From contig CM027379.1 in the NCBI GenBank assembly GCA_015680905.1, forward strand, positions 91,101,501-91,165,500: DNA of 64,000 bases, in the 5' to 3' direction. Within the stretch, counting starts at the first letter, position 1. Each line of letters opens with the position of its first letter. The stretch comes from Coptis chinensis (Eukaryota > Streptophyta > Magnoliopsida > Ranunculales > Ranunculaceae). Below are positions 31,806 to 44,276 of the stretch, in pieces. The position numbers were made by a program, and so were the translations under genes. The notes under the pieces were generated by a model. The model saw only the letters and a list, made by a program, of their open reading frames with translations, did no database searches and had not been told where the DNA came from.

Positions 31806-33741
31806 GTTATAACTTATAACAAATTGTTAGGAACAACGAAAAAAATGGATTTAAGCCTGTGTAAGTAGTTTCATCAACTGTAGTTTCGGACTCAAGGATT
31901 CTATTTGCTTTCTTAGGACAGCGATTTTGAACCAAGTGCTTAACTAACTTCACTGTGAAAAGAAAGATAGATGTTGTAATAGATAATCGTTTGGAATTCA
32001 GACAAGACATTCATGGTAAGGAACACGAGACGTAGACTCTTTCTGAGTGCTAATGGTATTTAAGTCTGACAAATCCTTTAACAGTGTACAAGTGCCTACC
32101 GTATGCCCTATGCCAATTTTTGTGCTATTTAGACAATTAGAACAACATTTAATTAAGTTTATGTTATATTAATTTTTTGGGTAAAACTTGCAGCTGATTT
32201 ATTAGGCGCAGTCCATACTACAAAATAGCGTGACATAACTTTCACGGTATTGATGAACTGTTTTTTGCGTCCAAATTTCCTGCCAACATAGTCAAGACGC
32301 AGTCTTATGTACTTACTTACATCTGCAATATTTATTGAGATTTCACTGTTGAAACTCTGATCGCCTTTTGTTATAGTGCAGTCTAATGTAAGCAAAGAAG
32401 CAAACCTTTTGTTCCACCTGCAGAGGTAAGGTAGTCTAGGACAAAAAAATATGGTCTCCTTATAAAAGTTTTAATCAAGACTTCGTTAGAAGCATTTTTC
32501 TTTTTCGGTCGTATATTCTGATTTATCTATCACATCACAGGAACTTTTCAGAATTATTCCGACTCTCTTAGAGCTATAAATGCCATCAATAAACTCGAGG
32601 ATCCCCATGGCAATATTTGGACCTGGTTACTTCTATATGGAATCTTTGTCCCTATGAATTTGTGGAATTCAACTATGCATTTAGAGAGACGAACATAACA
32701 ACGGATCATTTAGCTTGCTTGGATACAATTAGTGTAGAGGACGATATAGACAATGTTTTGTTTTTTTCTCCTCTACGAGAAATCTTTATTTTTAGATATA
32801 TATTATAGCTATACTCTCTTGGCTCTATTTTTTGGAGTCCTTACATAGTCTCCAATTATTTCAAAACACTATTGTCAATCTCTATTTTTTGGAGCCTTCA
32901 CATAGTCTCTATTTATTTCAAAACACTATTGTTAATCTTCCTTTAGGCTAATTACGAGAAAGTAGGAGATAAAATAGGAAAAAGAAAAATACTAATTCGA
33001 AACCCTACATACAAAGAACATTAAAAAAAATACTAAACCCAAAAAGGGGTTTTGCACGACTGCAATCCCTTCATATTATCTTAAGGATTCCTAGATGCTC
33101 TAGCAATCCCTTCATGGCCTCTACTTGCACAAATTTGATTTGAAAACCACATGGCAGCTCTTGCTTTATTGGTTTAGGATCACAAAATCTGTTGATGATG
33201 CCCTACAATTTTCTCAGATTTACGAGATTCTTATAGTTGAGTTTAGACATGCTTTGGCTTTGTACTTCTTTAGCATGATAATTGGTTTAATTAATTGCAC
33301 ATTGAAAGATTGGGGGGCTGCAAAATCCATCTATGGACAAACTTAGTGGCATATTTGGAGATGGTGGTCACCAAATTATGGATGTTGACTCTAAGCTGGA
33401 TCACCTGTAAATGAGAACTAATATTCATGAACTAGAAAGAATTCTAACTACAAGAACAATCACAGTGTTGGGTGAATTGATAGAAAACAAAAAAGCAGTG
33501 GTTTTACTTCATCTCATGTAGTTGAACATATATGTACGTACCATTGTTCCTGTTTCTAATTTCTTCTCCTTGTGTCTTCTTGGTTCTTCTTTTTTCCTAG
33601 ACAAGGCCATTGCTAAGATTTGTACGCATTCTATTGTTCATAGTACACCTTTGTTGAAAAGAACAACCGACACGTTATACAAGGTTTAATTTCCCACCCT
33701 AAGCTAGAGCTTACACTACTATCTTTATATTAAGGCATTTG
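31806..33741. other. Intergenic DNA with a dispersed short repeat
   Basis: No supported gene. At 32795-32940 there are two near copies of a block with CTATTTTTTGGAG and CATAGTCTC, preceded by atatatattatagct. Related blocks occur at 61045-61440. Some short frames at 33125-33500 may be exon remnants of the ankyrin locus, but I cannot support that. Confidence 0.4.
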
Positions 33742-33955
33742 GTTTCCGGCCAGACTTTGCACAAAAAAATGATGACCATGGATGCTCTCCTTTGCACTTA
33801 GCTTGTAGCAAAGGGCACTTAGATACTACGTTATCATTCCTATCAAGTACTTAATTGGTTGATACACTGTCACAAATTTGGTGAACATACCTGACATTGA
33901 TGGCAACACCATCTTGCACCTCGCAACTGCCTTAAAACCCACCATAGTAAGAATC
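33742..33955 (+). pseudogene. Ankyrin-repeat protein gene remnant
   Basis: 33742-33855 reads FRPDFAQKNDDHGCSPLHLA then CSKGHLDTTLSFL, a clear ankyrin repeat of the plant membrane-ankyrin (BDA1/ACD6-like) family style. After a stop and frame change, 33870-33950 reads LVNIPDIDGNTILHLATALK and PTIV, a second repeat ending at a possible donor GTAAGA. The intervening repeat normally found in the family is missing. No transmembrane (PGG) part was found downstream before the solo LTR at 34573. The family helps immune signalling at membranes, but this copy is almost certainly dead. Confidence 0.65.
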
Positions 33956-34572
33956 TCTTCCACCATATACAGTTTTACAATTTGAAATGAAATGTTTGAT
34001 CCATTTTGCAGACATATAAGTTAGGTTGTTATTATAAAACCAACAAGGGTTCAATAGCTTATCAACCATCTATCAATTATAATCCAAACTGCAATTAATG
34101 ATTGAAGTGTTGAAATAGTGGTTGAAAACTATACTTAGATATTTACATTCATAGGCAGATAGATTCATGCTATACGTACTCTTAATTGATGAGTTGGTCA
34201 TGACAAAATCAAATCTTTTGAAACAAAACTATAAACTTGATGACGTGGTTACTTGCAATTGTGATTAGTATGCATCATGGCCATCAGTGGGGTGAGTGAC
34301 CAAAATCAGCACTCCATATTTTTAAAGAACTTTGTTTTTGTTAGGACCTTGCTCTCTTTATTGACACTGGTTGCATAGATGTAACATACTATTGAGCTTG
34401 GAGGTCAAATCGACTACATACATACAAAGTGGTATGTTGTGGGAAGTTATGAATTATGTATTTATGTTGCATCGGTTAGTAAATGTAACTATTGATTTGA
34501 GGGGGTGTAACAGGCTATTCATAAAACGTTTGATCAGGAAACATAGTGGATGGATGGACAAAGAGTGTAACC

Positions 34573-35842
34573 TGATAGGGTTATATACTAAAAACATTAC
34601 TTTTATATTAACTCTAATTCTTTATATTTTGAATGAGAATCATATGTGCAAATATTATGCATATTATATATGTTATTAGTTATATGCATGTGTCTAGCTA
34701 ATACTTTATATTGTAGATGATATGGTGTGAACACACATATGATCATATCATCAGTACCTCATAAAGTATAAGTAATCGTTCATAATTTAGATGGATTTGG
34801 ACAAACCATTGGTACGGTTGTAGTATAATCTGGTATTAGTCTATCTTGACTATATGATTACACTAGTACACTTTGTGTGTATTGAACAGGACCAAGTGAG
34901 GTTGTTTCTCTTTATACTGACTATATAAGAGAACAAACGCCTCTGTTATTATGGATGTTTGTCCTCCTAATTCGGATATAATAACGGGTACTTACATGCA
35001 TTGTACATTGCTTTAAATCATCAATGAGTGAGATTCATTTGTGAATCAACAAACTCGATGGATTGGGTAATGACATTGTATGTAAGGTGTATTGTTGATT
35101 ATAGAAGGAATCAGTGTCCCGCAAGAAGTCAGGTTGATGATGTCCCCTTGAAGATCTCAAAAAGATTGTCATGTAAACCCTGCAGGTGGATTTATTCCGA
35201 TATGACAATGAGGTTGAGTGGTACTACTCAAGGACATAAGAAGTTGATTAATGTAGTTGTCAATAACTTGACTTAATCAACGGACATTTGATATCTTAAA
35301 CACGGGGAGATCAACAAGCATATAATATGGAGCCCATAAACGCTAACACGTAATTTGGGATTAGGGCGGTAGTGCAACAATGGCCTTTAGTGGAATAAGT
35401 CATTTGTTGACGGACTTAGGCCGTGTGTTCTGGGCGAATATGGGAATCCCAAGCCCGTCAGGAGGCCCAACCCTAATTTATCCTCATGGTCTCTGTTGTA
35501 GCCTATAAATAGAATACTCTTTCTCTTGGCCGAAATTCACTATTCACTGTATTAGAAAAAGAGACAAGGAAAAGTAGATCCAAAAATTGGATCTAGCTTT
35601 GTGAGAAAGAAGGGGATTGGTAGATTGTTACCCACACAACGTCCAATCTATTCTAAAGGAATACAACAGAAGATCAAGGGGTTGATTTCAGATTTGATAA
35701 AGCTTTGATTTTCAGAGATTACATCTAAACCGATTCTCAAAGATATGTTTTCTATCCAAAACCGTGAACCCCATTAATTCCGCTGCGCGTGGGTTCTCGC
35801 GGTTTGTAGAAATTTTGCATTCTGAAAATAACGGTTCCTACA
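34573..35842 (+). mobile_element. Solo LTR of a copia-type element
   Basis: Begins TGATAGGGTTATATAC and ends ACGGTTCCTACA (TG...CA), 1270 bp, flanked by the perfect 5-bp TSD taacc (34568-34572 and 35843-35847). No internal sequence remains, so it arose by LTR-LTR recombination. A TATA box (CTATAAATAG) is near 35503. A second LTR of the same family is at 47698-48869 plus 57585-57688. There it is preceded by the copia-like polypurine tract AAGTGGGAGAT, which is the basis for the copia assignment. The insertion site (34567/35848) lies beside the ankyrin remnant. Confidence 0.9.
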
Positions 35843-35847
35843 TAACC

Positions 35848-36858
35848 AAGTGTAAGGATCGCGATGTACAATAAGTTGCGTTATGATTAGATAAATCCCT
35901 CAGGTTTGAATTCCTTTAATATTTCTATTTCAATTCTTTTTGTCATTCTTTTTGGTGATCATTTGTACACATATTTTTCTTCAAATCCTTAAACACCATT
36001 TTTGCTCTTCAATATTAGTTCCTTCATTTATGCTGTTTAAAGTATGGAATTCCACATGGAGTGTTATGAAACGTTGTTGTTATGTCAGCTAATAAATACA
36101 ATGAATTGAGACATATGATACAATGACTTGCTTCTTTGATGCAGGCTTAATTTAATTGATAGCCTTCTAAGGTATCAGTTGCAAATACGGTGGTAATCAT
36201 GGCTGATTCTAGAATAGGAGATAGAGGCAACAACCAAAGTAGTACTGAACCAATCAAGGTCATGTACATACATAAATTACTTAGACTTGGCTCAATTATG
36301 TCAACGATGCATTGTTATTATTCTTAACAAACAATGTAATTCATAAGAAAAATGGTATTGTTAATTGCTCTTTTCGCCGGAATTGTGTCATGAGAACAAT
36401 TATTAAGTTCTACAATATTGCATGTAATAAGATCTACCCTAACTTTTTAATGTGGATGGCATCTTTGGATTTTCACTGGTATTAGAGTAGTAATGTACGT
36501 CATATTTCATGACATTCAGTTGAAACACGTAAACAAACACATAATCCCCATGAGAAGATATTTAGGAAATCAAATATGAAGTTAGCTAAATGACATTACA
36601 TTTAGAGGGAAGGGTTGTAGGGATGTATATATTTTAAAAAACACGTAAACAAACTCATAATTGTTAGGGTATTTCTAAGTTTTAGATTATGCTATTTTTT
36701 TGTAGATATGATCTCCTAACTATTTTGCACAATATCACAAAATATTTTTTTATAATCCCACACAGTGAACCATGTATAATTTTTTTTTTCTTTTTATACC
36801 ATGTTTGCAAGGACACAGAAGGATCAATAGAAGTTGGTTTACACACCACCTTAGATAA
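35848..36858. other. AT-rich spacer between solo LTR and satellite
   Basis: No gene I can support. An acceptor-like ATGCAG near 36140 is followed by a short open stretch, possibly a lost exon of the ankyrin locus, but there is no motif. Confidence 0.4.
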
Positions 36859-37015
36859 TTAACGAGAAATCAGAAATTGGATGCAAATGCATCGAACTAA
36901 CTTCAACGAACAATTAACGGGAAATCGGAATCATAATACAACTGCACTGAACTAACCGGCCTTAAAGAATAATTAACGGGAAATCGAAAGATGGATGCAA
37001 TTGTATTGAACTAAC
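36859..37015 (+). repeat. Satellite array, first segment
   Basis: About three monomers of the 55-bp satellite (consensus words AATAATTAACGGGAAATCGG and GATGCAAATGCATTGAACTA). The segment ends with ctaac at 37011-37015, which is the TSD of the gypsy element that follows; the array resumes at 47448. Confidence 0.88.
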
Positions 37016-37335
37016 TGTGGTGACCCAATCAAGGGAAGGAGACCAGGTCAGCGGGACAAAGAGTGGAATGCAGCATAATAAGACAATCTGGAGAGTAGGG
37101 AAACATAATCGCGGAACCTTAGATCGCGGATGTGGCATAGGTATGGCACGAAGGGGAGCCACCAGATGAGAGGACAGATGGACGATCCAGATACTGAGAG
37201 GAAGAGGTATAAAAAGAAGAGGATGGAGATAGAAAAGGGAGGCCGCATTAGAGAAAGAGAGAAAAGCACAGTGAGGGGGAGAAAAGAAGATAAAAAGTGT
37301 GAGTGGTTGAGAGTGAGATATTTTAGGTTCATACA
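37016..37335 (+). repeat. 5' LTR of Tat-lineage element
   Basis: TGTGGTGACCC to TAGGTTCATACA. A TATA box (TATAAAAA) lies at 37208-37215. It is the same length as the 3' LTR. Confidence 0.95.
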
Positions 37336-37337
37336 TT

Positions 37338-37355
37338 TGGCGCCGTTTGTGGGGA
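37338..37355 (+). other. Primer-binding site, tRNA-Asp-like
   Basis: TGGCGCCGTTTGTGGGGA starts 2 bp after the LTR. The first ten bases match the complement of the plant tRNA-Asp 3' end, and the form is common in Tat-lineage elements. Confidence 0.75.
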
Positions 37356-37381
37356 AAACGAAGATAGTGTAGAAGGTAGAA

Positions 37382-38715
37382 ATGGCACCGAAAGTGAAGA
37401 AAGGGATAGGCAAACCGAAGAGGGCAGTGGCGCAAGATCCAACACCGGAGGCGGTAATTGATGAGGTGGGAGATCAAGAAGTGGAGCATGAAACAAAAGA
37501 GACCCGGCTTATGCGAGAGGAGATTGGGAGACTGAGAGAGGAGAACGATGAACTGAGGAAAGAAAAAGAAAGAGCGGAAGAGGAAGAAGGGGAAGAAGCA
37601 GGTGAGGAATCCGACGACGATGAAGGGGGGCCGAACCTTGTCGAGAACCCGGTGGCTGGCTTGACCATGGAACAAGTTCAGGAGATGATAGATAATGATA
37701 GAGAGGCAAATCAGCAGCAGGCAAAGGGTCGCAGGGGAGCAGCTAGCCAAGTGGTAGCCGAATTGAATCACAAAATCATTAGCGGACAACATCTGGGTGT
37801 TAGAGGTGCCGAAGCATTTTAACCAACTTAGGTTTGAAAGATACGATATCAAAGGAGACCCGACTGACCACATCCATCATTTCCGACAACAGATACCTCT
37901 CTGGCAAGAGGCTCGGTATGATGGACTACGGTGCATGATGTTCCCAGCTAGCCTGAAGGGAGGGGCGTCGGACTGGTATTATTGGTTGCCAGTGAGAAGC
38001 ATAAGTAATTTCCAAGAGTTGGAACAGGTGTTTATAGGTCATTTCATACACCAGAAGAAGCGAGTGGTGGATATTACGGCATTGTTCAATGTTTGACAAA
38101 GATCCGCAAAGTCAGTGAGGGAGTATCTATGCCGATTCAAAGCCAAGACATTGAAAGTTTAAAATCTGGATGAAAGAACCGCAGTGATCGCATTTGAAAG
38201 GTAGTTGCGGCCAGGAACTAGAGTACACCAATCTGTGGCGAAGAACGAGATTGCAACCTTGCATAAGTTATATCCGCGGGTAGAAAAATATATCAGGTAT
38301 GAGGACACAGTACAGAAGGAGTCTAAGAGATCAGGGAAAGCAATGTTATCATTGGAGAAGGATAGGGAACACCGAAGGGCAGAGACGTCCGAAAAGGAAA
38401 GCGGTGGGTATAGCGGATACCCCCCAAGGGCATAAAGAAGCCGAGAGGGGATCCGAAGAGAATAGAGAAAGGAAGCCATACCGCGAGATAGAAGTGACGC
38501 CGCTGAATAGACCACTGAGCGAAATATTGTCGTTGATTAAGAACCTGTAAGGATATGAAGGGCCGCAAAACACACCAATAGAACTGGCGGATAAACCATT
38601 CTGCGCCTATCATCAAATACAGAATCATGATACCGATGACTGTTATGCACTAAAGCGGTTGGTTCAGCAATTGGTGGAAAAAGGGAGGATAAGGGAGTTT
38701 GTGAGAGGTGCATAG
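37382..38715 (+). pseudogene. Tat-lineage gag, frameshifted
   Basis: The ATG at 37382 starts a basic then strongly acidic coiled-coil-prone N-terminal part (LMREEIGRLREENDELRKEK), ending out of frame near 37822. The retrotransposon gag domain continues in another frame from about 37797 (FERYDIKGDPTDHIHHFRQQ, MFPASLKGGASDWYYWLPV). Stops at 38094 and near 38160 are followed by YLCRFKAKTLKV and, after another shift, a short zinc-binding block near 38599 (CAYHQIQNHDTDDC). Gag would form the virus-like particle. At least two frameshifts and several stops show decay. Confidence 0.82.
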
Positions 38716-38748
38716 AATGAGGAGCACTTGCCGCGCCAGGACTGAATA

Positions 38749-39261
38749 TTGGGAACTATCAATGTGATTTTTAGTCCAGAGGTACTAAGTTATAATGCGC
38801 ATATAGACAGGGTGAGGAGAACCGCGAGCATCCAGCATATCAATGATGGGTCAGACAGGCCGCGACCAAGGGTAGGGTTAGCGGAGGACAGAAACAGGAT
38901 TGTCTTTAGCAGTGCGGATCTATGGGTAGTGGATTCCCCCCATGAAGACGCGTTGGTCATCACAATAGCAATGGGCAATTATATGGTGAAGAGGGTGTTG
39001 ATCGATTGTAGTAGTGTAATGGATTTGCTATTTAAAGGAGCTTTGGAAGAAATGGGGATTGATCCTAGGCAATTGAGGCCTCCGCAAACCAATTTATATG
39101 GGTCCAATGGGAGTATGAAGGAGCCTATGGGAGAACTCTTATTGCCGGTAACCATGGGGCCAGTGACAATTTTCGCATGGTTTATGGTGGTAGATTCTTC
39201 TTCTCAGTACAACATGATTTTAGGGAGACAGTGGATTCACGAGATGAAGGTTGTCCCATAG
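38749..39261 (+). pseudogene. Tat-lineage protease
   Basis: 170 codons open. The active-site region is VLIDCSSVMDLLF, where the lineage usually has a D-G-(G/S)-S loop. The catalytic Asp is kept but the Gly is Cys. The flap-like and C-terminal blocks GELLLPVTMG and YNMILGRQWIHEM fit the gypsy protease family. It lies between gag and RT as expected. Confidence 0.78.
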
Positions 39262-39577
39262 ACGTACTATCAAGTGATACGGTTTCCCACCCCGACAAGC
39301 ATGTGTGAAGTTGGCGGAGATCAGGTGATGGCTAAGAACAGTCATCGGGGTACAGTGAAACGGTTAATCTGCGGACCAGAAGAGGAGAACTCAAACCCTA
39401 GGAAGAGGCACGCATAGCAGTTACAGTGCGCCGTGGGGAGAGGGAAGAGGAGTCAGCGGTGGGTCTGAAGACGCTTGATGAGATTGAAGTAGTAAATATT
39501 AGGGAGGGGGAGGAAGAGACGTTCACGTCGGTAGGGTCCAGTTTGCCGAAGAGTGGAAAAGTAAGTTAATACAATTC

Positions 39578-40980
39578 TTGTCAGAAAACAAAGATATGTT
39601 TGCATGGGTAATAGAAGATGTTACAGGATTAGATCCAGAGTTTGCGTGTCATCGGTTACATATGAAGGAAGACGCCAAGCCAGTGAGGCAACAAATGAGG
39701 AGCATTAGACCGAAATATGCAGAGGGCATTCACGAGGAGGTTGCGTGGTTGAAAGGAGTTGGAATAATACGAGAAGTGGAATTTACAGATTGGCTATCCA
39801 ATGTGGTCGCGGTACCAAAGAAGAATGGCAAGGTCTGGATGTGCGTCGACTTTACAGATGTGAATGTGGAGTGCCTGAAGGATAGCTATCTCATGCCGCG
39901 GGTAGATGAATTGGTGGATAGGACAGCAGGATTTAAGATATTTTCATTCATGGATGCATCTATGGGGTATAATCAGGTCGCAATGTACGTGCCAGATCAG
40001 GAGAAGACAACATTTGTTGTAGAAGGCGACACATATTGCTATACAAGGATGTTATTTGGATTGAAGAATGCAGGAGCCACTTTTTAGCAGTTGGGGGAGA
40101 AAATGTTCGAAAGTAAGATTCGGAAGGGGATTGAAATATACCTAGATGACATGGTGGACAAAAGCATGGTTGAAGTGGAACACTTAGAGGGATTAAGGGA
40201 AACGTTCGGGATACTGCGAAAGTACAATTTGAAGTTGAATCCAGAGAAATGCACATTTGGAGTGACCACGGGAAAGTTCTTGGGCTACATTTTTACTCAT
40301 CGGGGAATAGAGGCTAATCCATAACAGATAAGAGCCTTAGTGGAGATGTTGTTACCGCAGAATGTCACAGAGGTGCAGCGGCTTGTTGGCAGGGTTGCGA
40401 CTTTGAGTAGATTCATTTCCAAGTCATCTAACAAATGTAGACTGCTGTATCGGTTACTGAGAAGCACCCCTGATTTCTTGTGGACATCAGAATGTGAGGA
40501 GGCATTTGGGCAAGGCTCCCTTGCTATCACGACCAGAGCAGGAGGAGAAGTTATACCTATATTTGGGGGCCACCGAGTATGCGGTTAGTTCAGTTCTTGT
40601 CTGGCTAGTTGATCGAGTGGAGAAGTTGGTGTATTCTTAAAGCAAAACATTGTTGGATGCCGAGACACAGTACAACAGAATGGAGAAGTATGCCCTTGCT
40701 TTAATCTTCTCAGCCCTAACACTAAAACCTTACTTTGAGTCACACTTGGTGGTGGTGGTGACGAACCTACCTCTCAAACAAGCATTAAGGACAGAGAAGT
40801 CAAGCAGAATGTTGAAATGGGCAGTGATGCTTAGCTCGTACGAGATACAATATCATATAAGAACATCGGAGAAGGCACAGGCAGTAGCAGAGTTTCTGGC
40901 AAAGTTACCTGCCGAGGATCCCACGTGGGGAGAGGAGATGGTCATGGAATCAGAGAAGGATGTAGAGCCTAATCTACTAG
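39578..40980 (+). pseudogene. Tat-lineage RT and RNase H
   Basis: RT reads CHRLHMKEDAKPVRQQMRS, VAVPKKNGKVWMCVDFTDVN, MDASMGYNQVAM and YCYTRMLFGLKNAGATF. The catalytic YLDD is intact near 40139-40150 (IYLDDMVDKS). In-frame stops occur at 40085-40087 and 40322-40324. A frameshift near 40570 puts the RNase H start (TEYAVSSVLVW) into a frame that continues at 40650-40980 (LLDAETQYNRMEKYALALIF, KPYFESHLVVVVTN, AQAVAEFLAKLP). The hAT MITE at 41011 cuts directly after this domain. Confidence 0.88.
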
Positions 40981-41010
40981 ACCCTTGGGATAAGAGGAAT
41001 GGGTGGAGAG

Positions 41011-41990
41011 TAGGGGTGCCTCTTTTTGCCGAATTTCCGATTTTTCCGAAATCCGACCCGAAATTGGTCTGGCTTTGGGTGTAGTTTTCATGGGCCGATT
41101 TTCCGATTTCCGAAAATTCCGAAAAAAAATTGGATCGGATTTGGATATAATTCTAAAATCCGATCCGATCCGAAAATTCTGAAATTTCCGATATTATTGC
41201 CAATTTATTCCGAAAATATATACTTCTCCCACTATCCACTTGATTAGATCTCGACCGTTCATTCATTTTCTAGTTTTTTACTTCCAAAAACAAAACAAAA
41301 ACATAACCTAGCCGCTACTTCCCCACTTGAATTGGACCACTCTACTGTCATTACACCGTCTGCCATAACAACAATGATATGAAAAAAAAATGTCATTGAG
41401 TCGATAATGACTTCCGACTAATCCAAAAGCCAAATTCCAATAGATAGAATATTATGTAAAGCTACTTTGAGTCCAAGACCATAATCCATTATTTATCACG
41501 ACACTTCACGCTTCAATTTCCACACACCTAAAAAGATTGAAACATTACAAATACCGCACCTCAATAGAATGCAATGCTTGCTATTGGTGGTTGTAGGTTC
41601 TTTTTCTCGCTTTTCTTGGATCATTTGTTTGAGTGAAAATGGGTTTTCTCATCATTTTGTTTTGAATGAAAATGGGACATGGTTTTCTCAATAAACAAGT
41701 CGTATTGTTGTTGGTACATTGGTGTTGTGGACATGGTTTTCTCTCCTACAATGAACATTGGCGTATGATATTCCAAAAATAATTGAAAGTAAAGAGATCT
41801 TTGAAAATTTACCAAGTATTCTGAAATTTTCGAGTTATTCCGAAATTTCTGAAAGTTCCGAAATTGGAAATATATTTTGAATCCGAAAAAAAATTGGATC
41901 GGATTTGGCTAGAATATTAGGTTCCGAATTTTTTTTGGAAAAATTCCGAAGGAGGTTAATCCGATCCGATCCGATCCGAAGTCACCCCTA
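41011..41990. mobile_element. hAT-type MITE inserted in gypsy pol
   Basis: Perfect 8-bp ends TAGGGGTG/CACCCCTA and a perfect 8-bp TSD gtggagag (41003-41010, 41991-41998). It is 980 bp with no transposase. The subterminal regions on both sides are packed with TTCCGAAA, ATCCGA and GATCCGATCC words in both orientations, as is common for transposase-binding arrays in hAT elements. Removing it and one TSD rejoins the RNase H linker to aRNH. Confidence 0.93.
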
Positions 41991-41998
41991 GTGGAGAG

Positions 41999-42405
41999 TA
42001 TTCGCAAATGGATCAGCCACGAACGCATGCAGTGGCATAGGGGTTGTGTTGGTTACACCTGACAATAACAGAATAGAGCCGACCATGAAACTAGGATTTG
42101 CGACGTCTAGTAACAAAGCAGAGTACGAGGCAGTTATAGTGGGATTGAGAATGGCTGAGGACTTGGGAGTGAAGGAATTGACCGTGTATTCCGACTCGAA
42201 CCTAGTGGTATATCAAGCAAATGGTGGGTTCGTTGCTCGATGTCCACGAATGGCCAAGTACTTAAAGGTAGTGCACCAAAGGGCCAACAAGTTTGTGAAG
42301 CTCCAGTTTGTACACTTGGGGCGCGACGAGAATAGACACGCAGACGCTCTGGCGTATGTGGCTGCAGCCATGCCTGGGTCAGAGGAAAGAACAATACGGG
42401 TAGAA
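41999..42405 (+). pseudogene. Second (Tat-type) RNase H domain, aRNH
   Basis: Reads VFANGSATNACSGIGVVLV, LGFATSSNKAEYEAVIVGLR, GVKELTVYSDSNLVVYQANG and LGRDENRHADALAYVAA. Acidic residues at the RNase H positions (Glu of AEYEA, Asp of YSDS, Asp of HADAL) are visible. The first catalytic Asp, expected in a VDGS-like start, reads Asn in FANGSA. A second RNase H after the first marks the Tat lineage. Confidence 0.85.
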
Positions 42406-43680
42406 AGATTGGAGAAGCCAAGCACAGAGGAGTTGATAGAGGTGTGTCAGATTACTGAAGAAGAAGGAGGATGGATGGACCCCATTAAGTATTTCTTGGA
42501 GGGAAAGGAGGTGACGGACAAGAAAGAAAGAAGAAGGTTGGAACAGGCTTCTCAGAGATATGTTCTGTTGGAAGGTGAATTGTACCGAAAGAACTTCAAT
42601 GGACCATTTTTGAAATGTCTAGGACCGCGGTTAGCCTTGGAGGTGCTGGCAGAATTGCATGAGGGGGACTGTGGGAGCCACTCCGCCAGGAGGACTACGG
42701 CACACCGACTATTGACCTAGGGCTACTTCTGGCCCCATATGAAAAAGGATGCGATAGAATTCGCTAAGAAGTGTGACAAGTGTCAGAGATTTTCACAGCT
42801 GATATTCGCCCCCACGGAACCCCTACATAATGTCTCAAGTCCGTGGCCTTTTGCTATGTGGGCAATGGATATTGTAGGACCATTGCCTATGGCTAGCGGC
42901 AAAAGGAGATATATGCTGGCAGCCACGAACTACTTCACTAAATGGATAGAGGCCGTACCTTTGCAACAGGTGAAGGAGCCACAGGTGATTAAGTTTCTAT
43001 GGGAGAACATCATCTGCCAGTTTGGGCTGTCGTATGCCATCATTGCTGACAATGGGACACAGTTCACAGGAGCAAAGGTGACTAAATTCCTGCAGGCGTA
43101 CAAGGTGAAACAGGGGTTCTCGGCCCCCTACAACCCTGAGGGCAATGGACAGGCCGAATCTTCCAACAAAACGATAATGAACAACCTTAAGAAAAAGTTG
43201 GAAGACAAGAAAGGCGCGTGGGCAGACGAGTGGAACCATGTTCTTTGGGCTTATCGAACTACACCTCGGACCACCACCAAGGAGACACCATTTGCCTTGG
43301 CCTACGGCATCGAGGCCGTAATTCCTTCAGAGATGGTGGCAGCCACCATACGAACTAAGGCCGGGGAGAAGGGGTCAAACTGGCGTATCTTGGCAGGGGA
43401 TTTGAATCTGGCAGAAGAGAAAAGAGACTCAGCACGCATCCAGTTAAGAGTATCATAGGCGGCTACAGAGGCAATATAACAAGTAGGTCAGCCGCGGCAA
43501 TTCAAGATAGGAGACTTGGTGCTCCGCCGAGTGACTCCAAGTACAAAGAATGAAAAGGATGGGAAGTGGGTCCGAACTGGGAAGGGCCATACACCGTGGT
43601 GGATGTATGAGGGTTTGGTACTTATAAGCTACGAACAATGGAGGGAAAACTGATAGAAAAGCCTTGGAATGTAAGAATGT
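42406..43680 (+). pseudogene. Tat-lineage integrase
   Basis: The H2C2 zinc module spans LHEGDCGSH, a TAG at 42718-42720 and CDKCQRFSQ. DDE core intact by eye: MDIVGP, ADNGTQF and GQAESSNKTI. WADEWNHVLWAYRTTPRTTT and FALAYGIEAVIPSEM follow. The C-terminus breaks at 43456-43458 and recurs in other frames (FKIGDLVLRRVTPSTKNE, then a KWGPNWEGPY-like piece). 43681-43843 is non-coding. Confidence 0.9.
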
Positions 43681-43843
43681 TGAATTTTTTTTGCAATTGA
43701 ATGTAATGAAGTTACCAAGCAATGTAAGGAAAGTCCAGAGCTAAGGACTGAGGGCTGTTTGTAAATATAAGACCACAACACTTTTGTAAAGTGGAATTTG
43801 TTTGCTATGTATGATGTCTAAATAAGAATGCGGATAGGGAACC

Positions 43844-44225
43844 AGAGATATGAGAGACACATGATGCAATGAGAGTGACCCCATCAGGCTTCTTCGCCCA
43901 TCAGAAGGAGAAGCAGCGGAGGGGATGAGCCCTTCGCTGACACTAGAGCTAGAGGGAGCCTAGAACAAGATGAGTTGTTCCAGTAGGTCATGGCATGATT
44001 GAGCCCATGGAGCGGGATGAGCCCTCCACATATCAGAGATGCAAGAGACACATGGGGCAATGAGAATGACCCCATCGGGCTTCTACGCCCATCAGATGGA
44101 GAAGCAGCGGAGGGGATGAGCCCTTCGCTGACGGTAGAGCTGGAGGGAGCCTGGAACAAGATGAGGTATTCCAGTAGGTCATGACATGATCGAGCCCGCG
44201 GAGCGGGATGAGCCCTCCGCGGATC
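43844..44225. repeat. 191-bp tandem duplication in the gypsy element
   Basis: Two units with period about 191 bp (for example AGAGACACATG at 43853 and 44044; GGGATGAGCCCTTCGCTGAC in both). They differ at a modest number of sites, so the duplication is not recent. It lies between integrase and the 3' end of the antisense gene. Confidence 0.88.
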
Positions 44226-44276
44226 AAAAAACAGATCAAGAAATTGTAAAAGTATCTTATTACATAAAGAAGTTCT

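Noticed and set aside
36962..37873. 303-codon - strand ORF over the gypsy 5' LTR and gag
   Set aside because: It is a shadow of the gag/LTR; a parallel shadow appears over the 3' LTR at 47047-47457.
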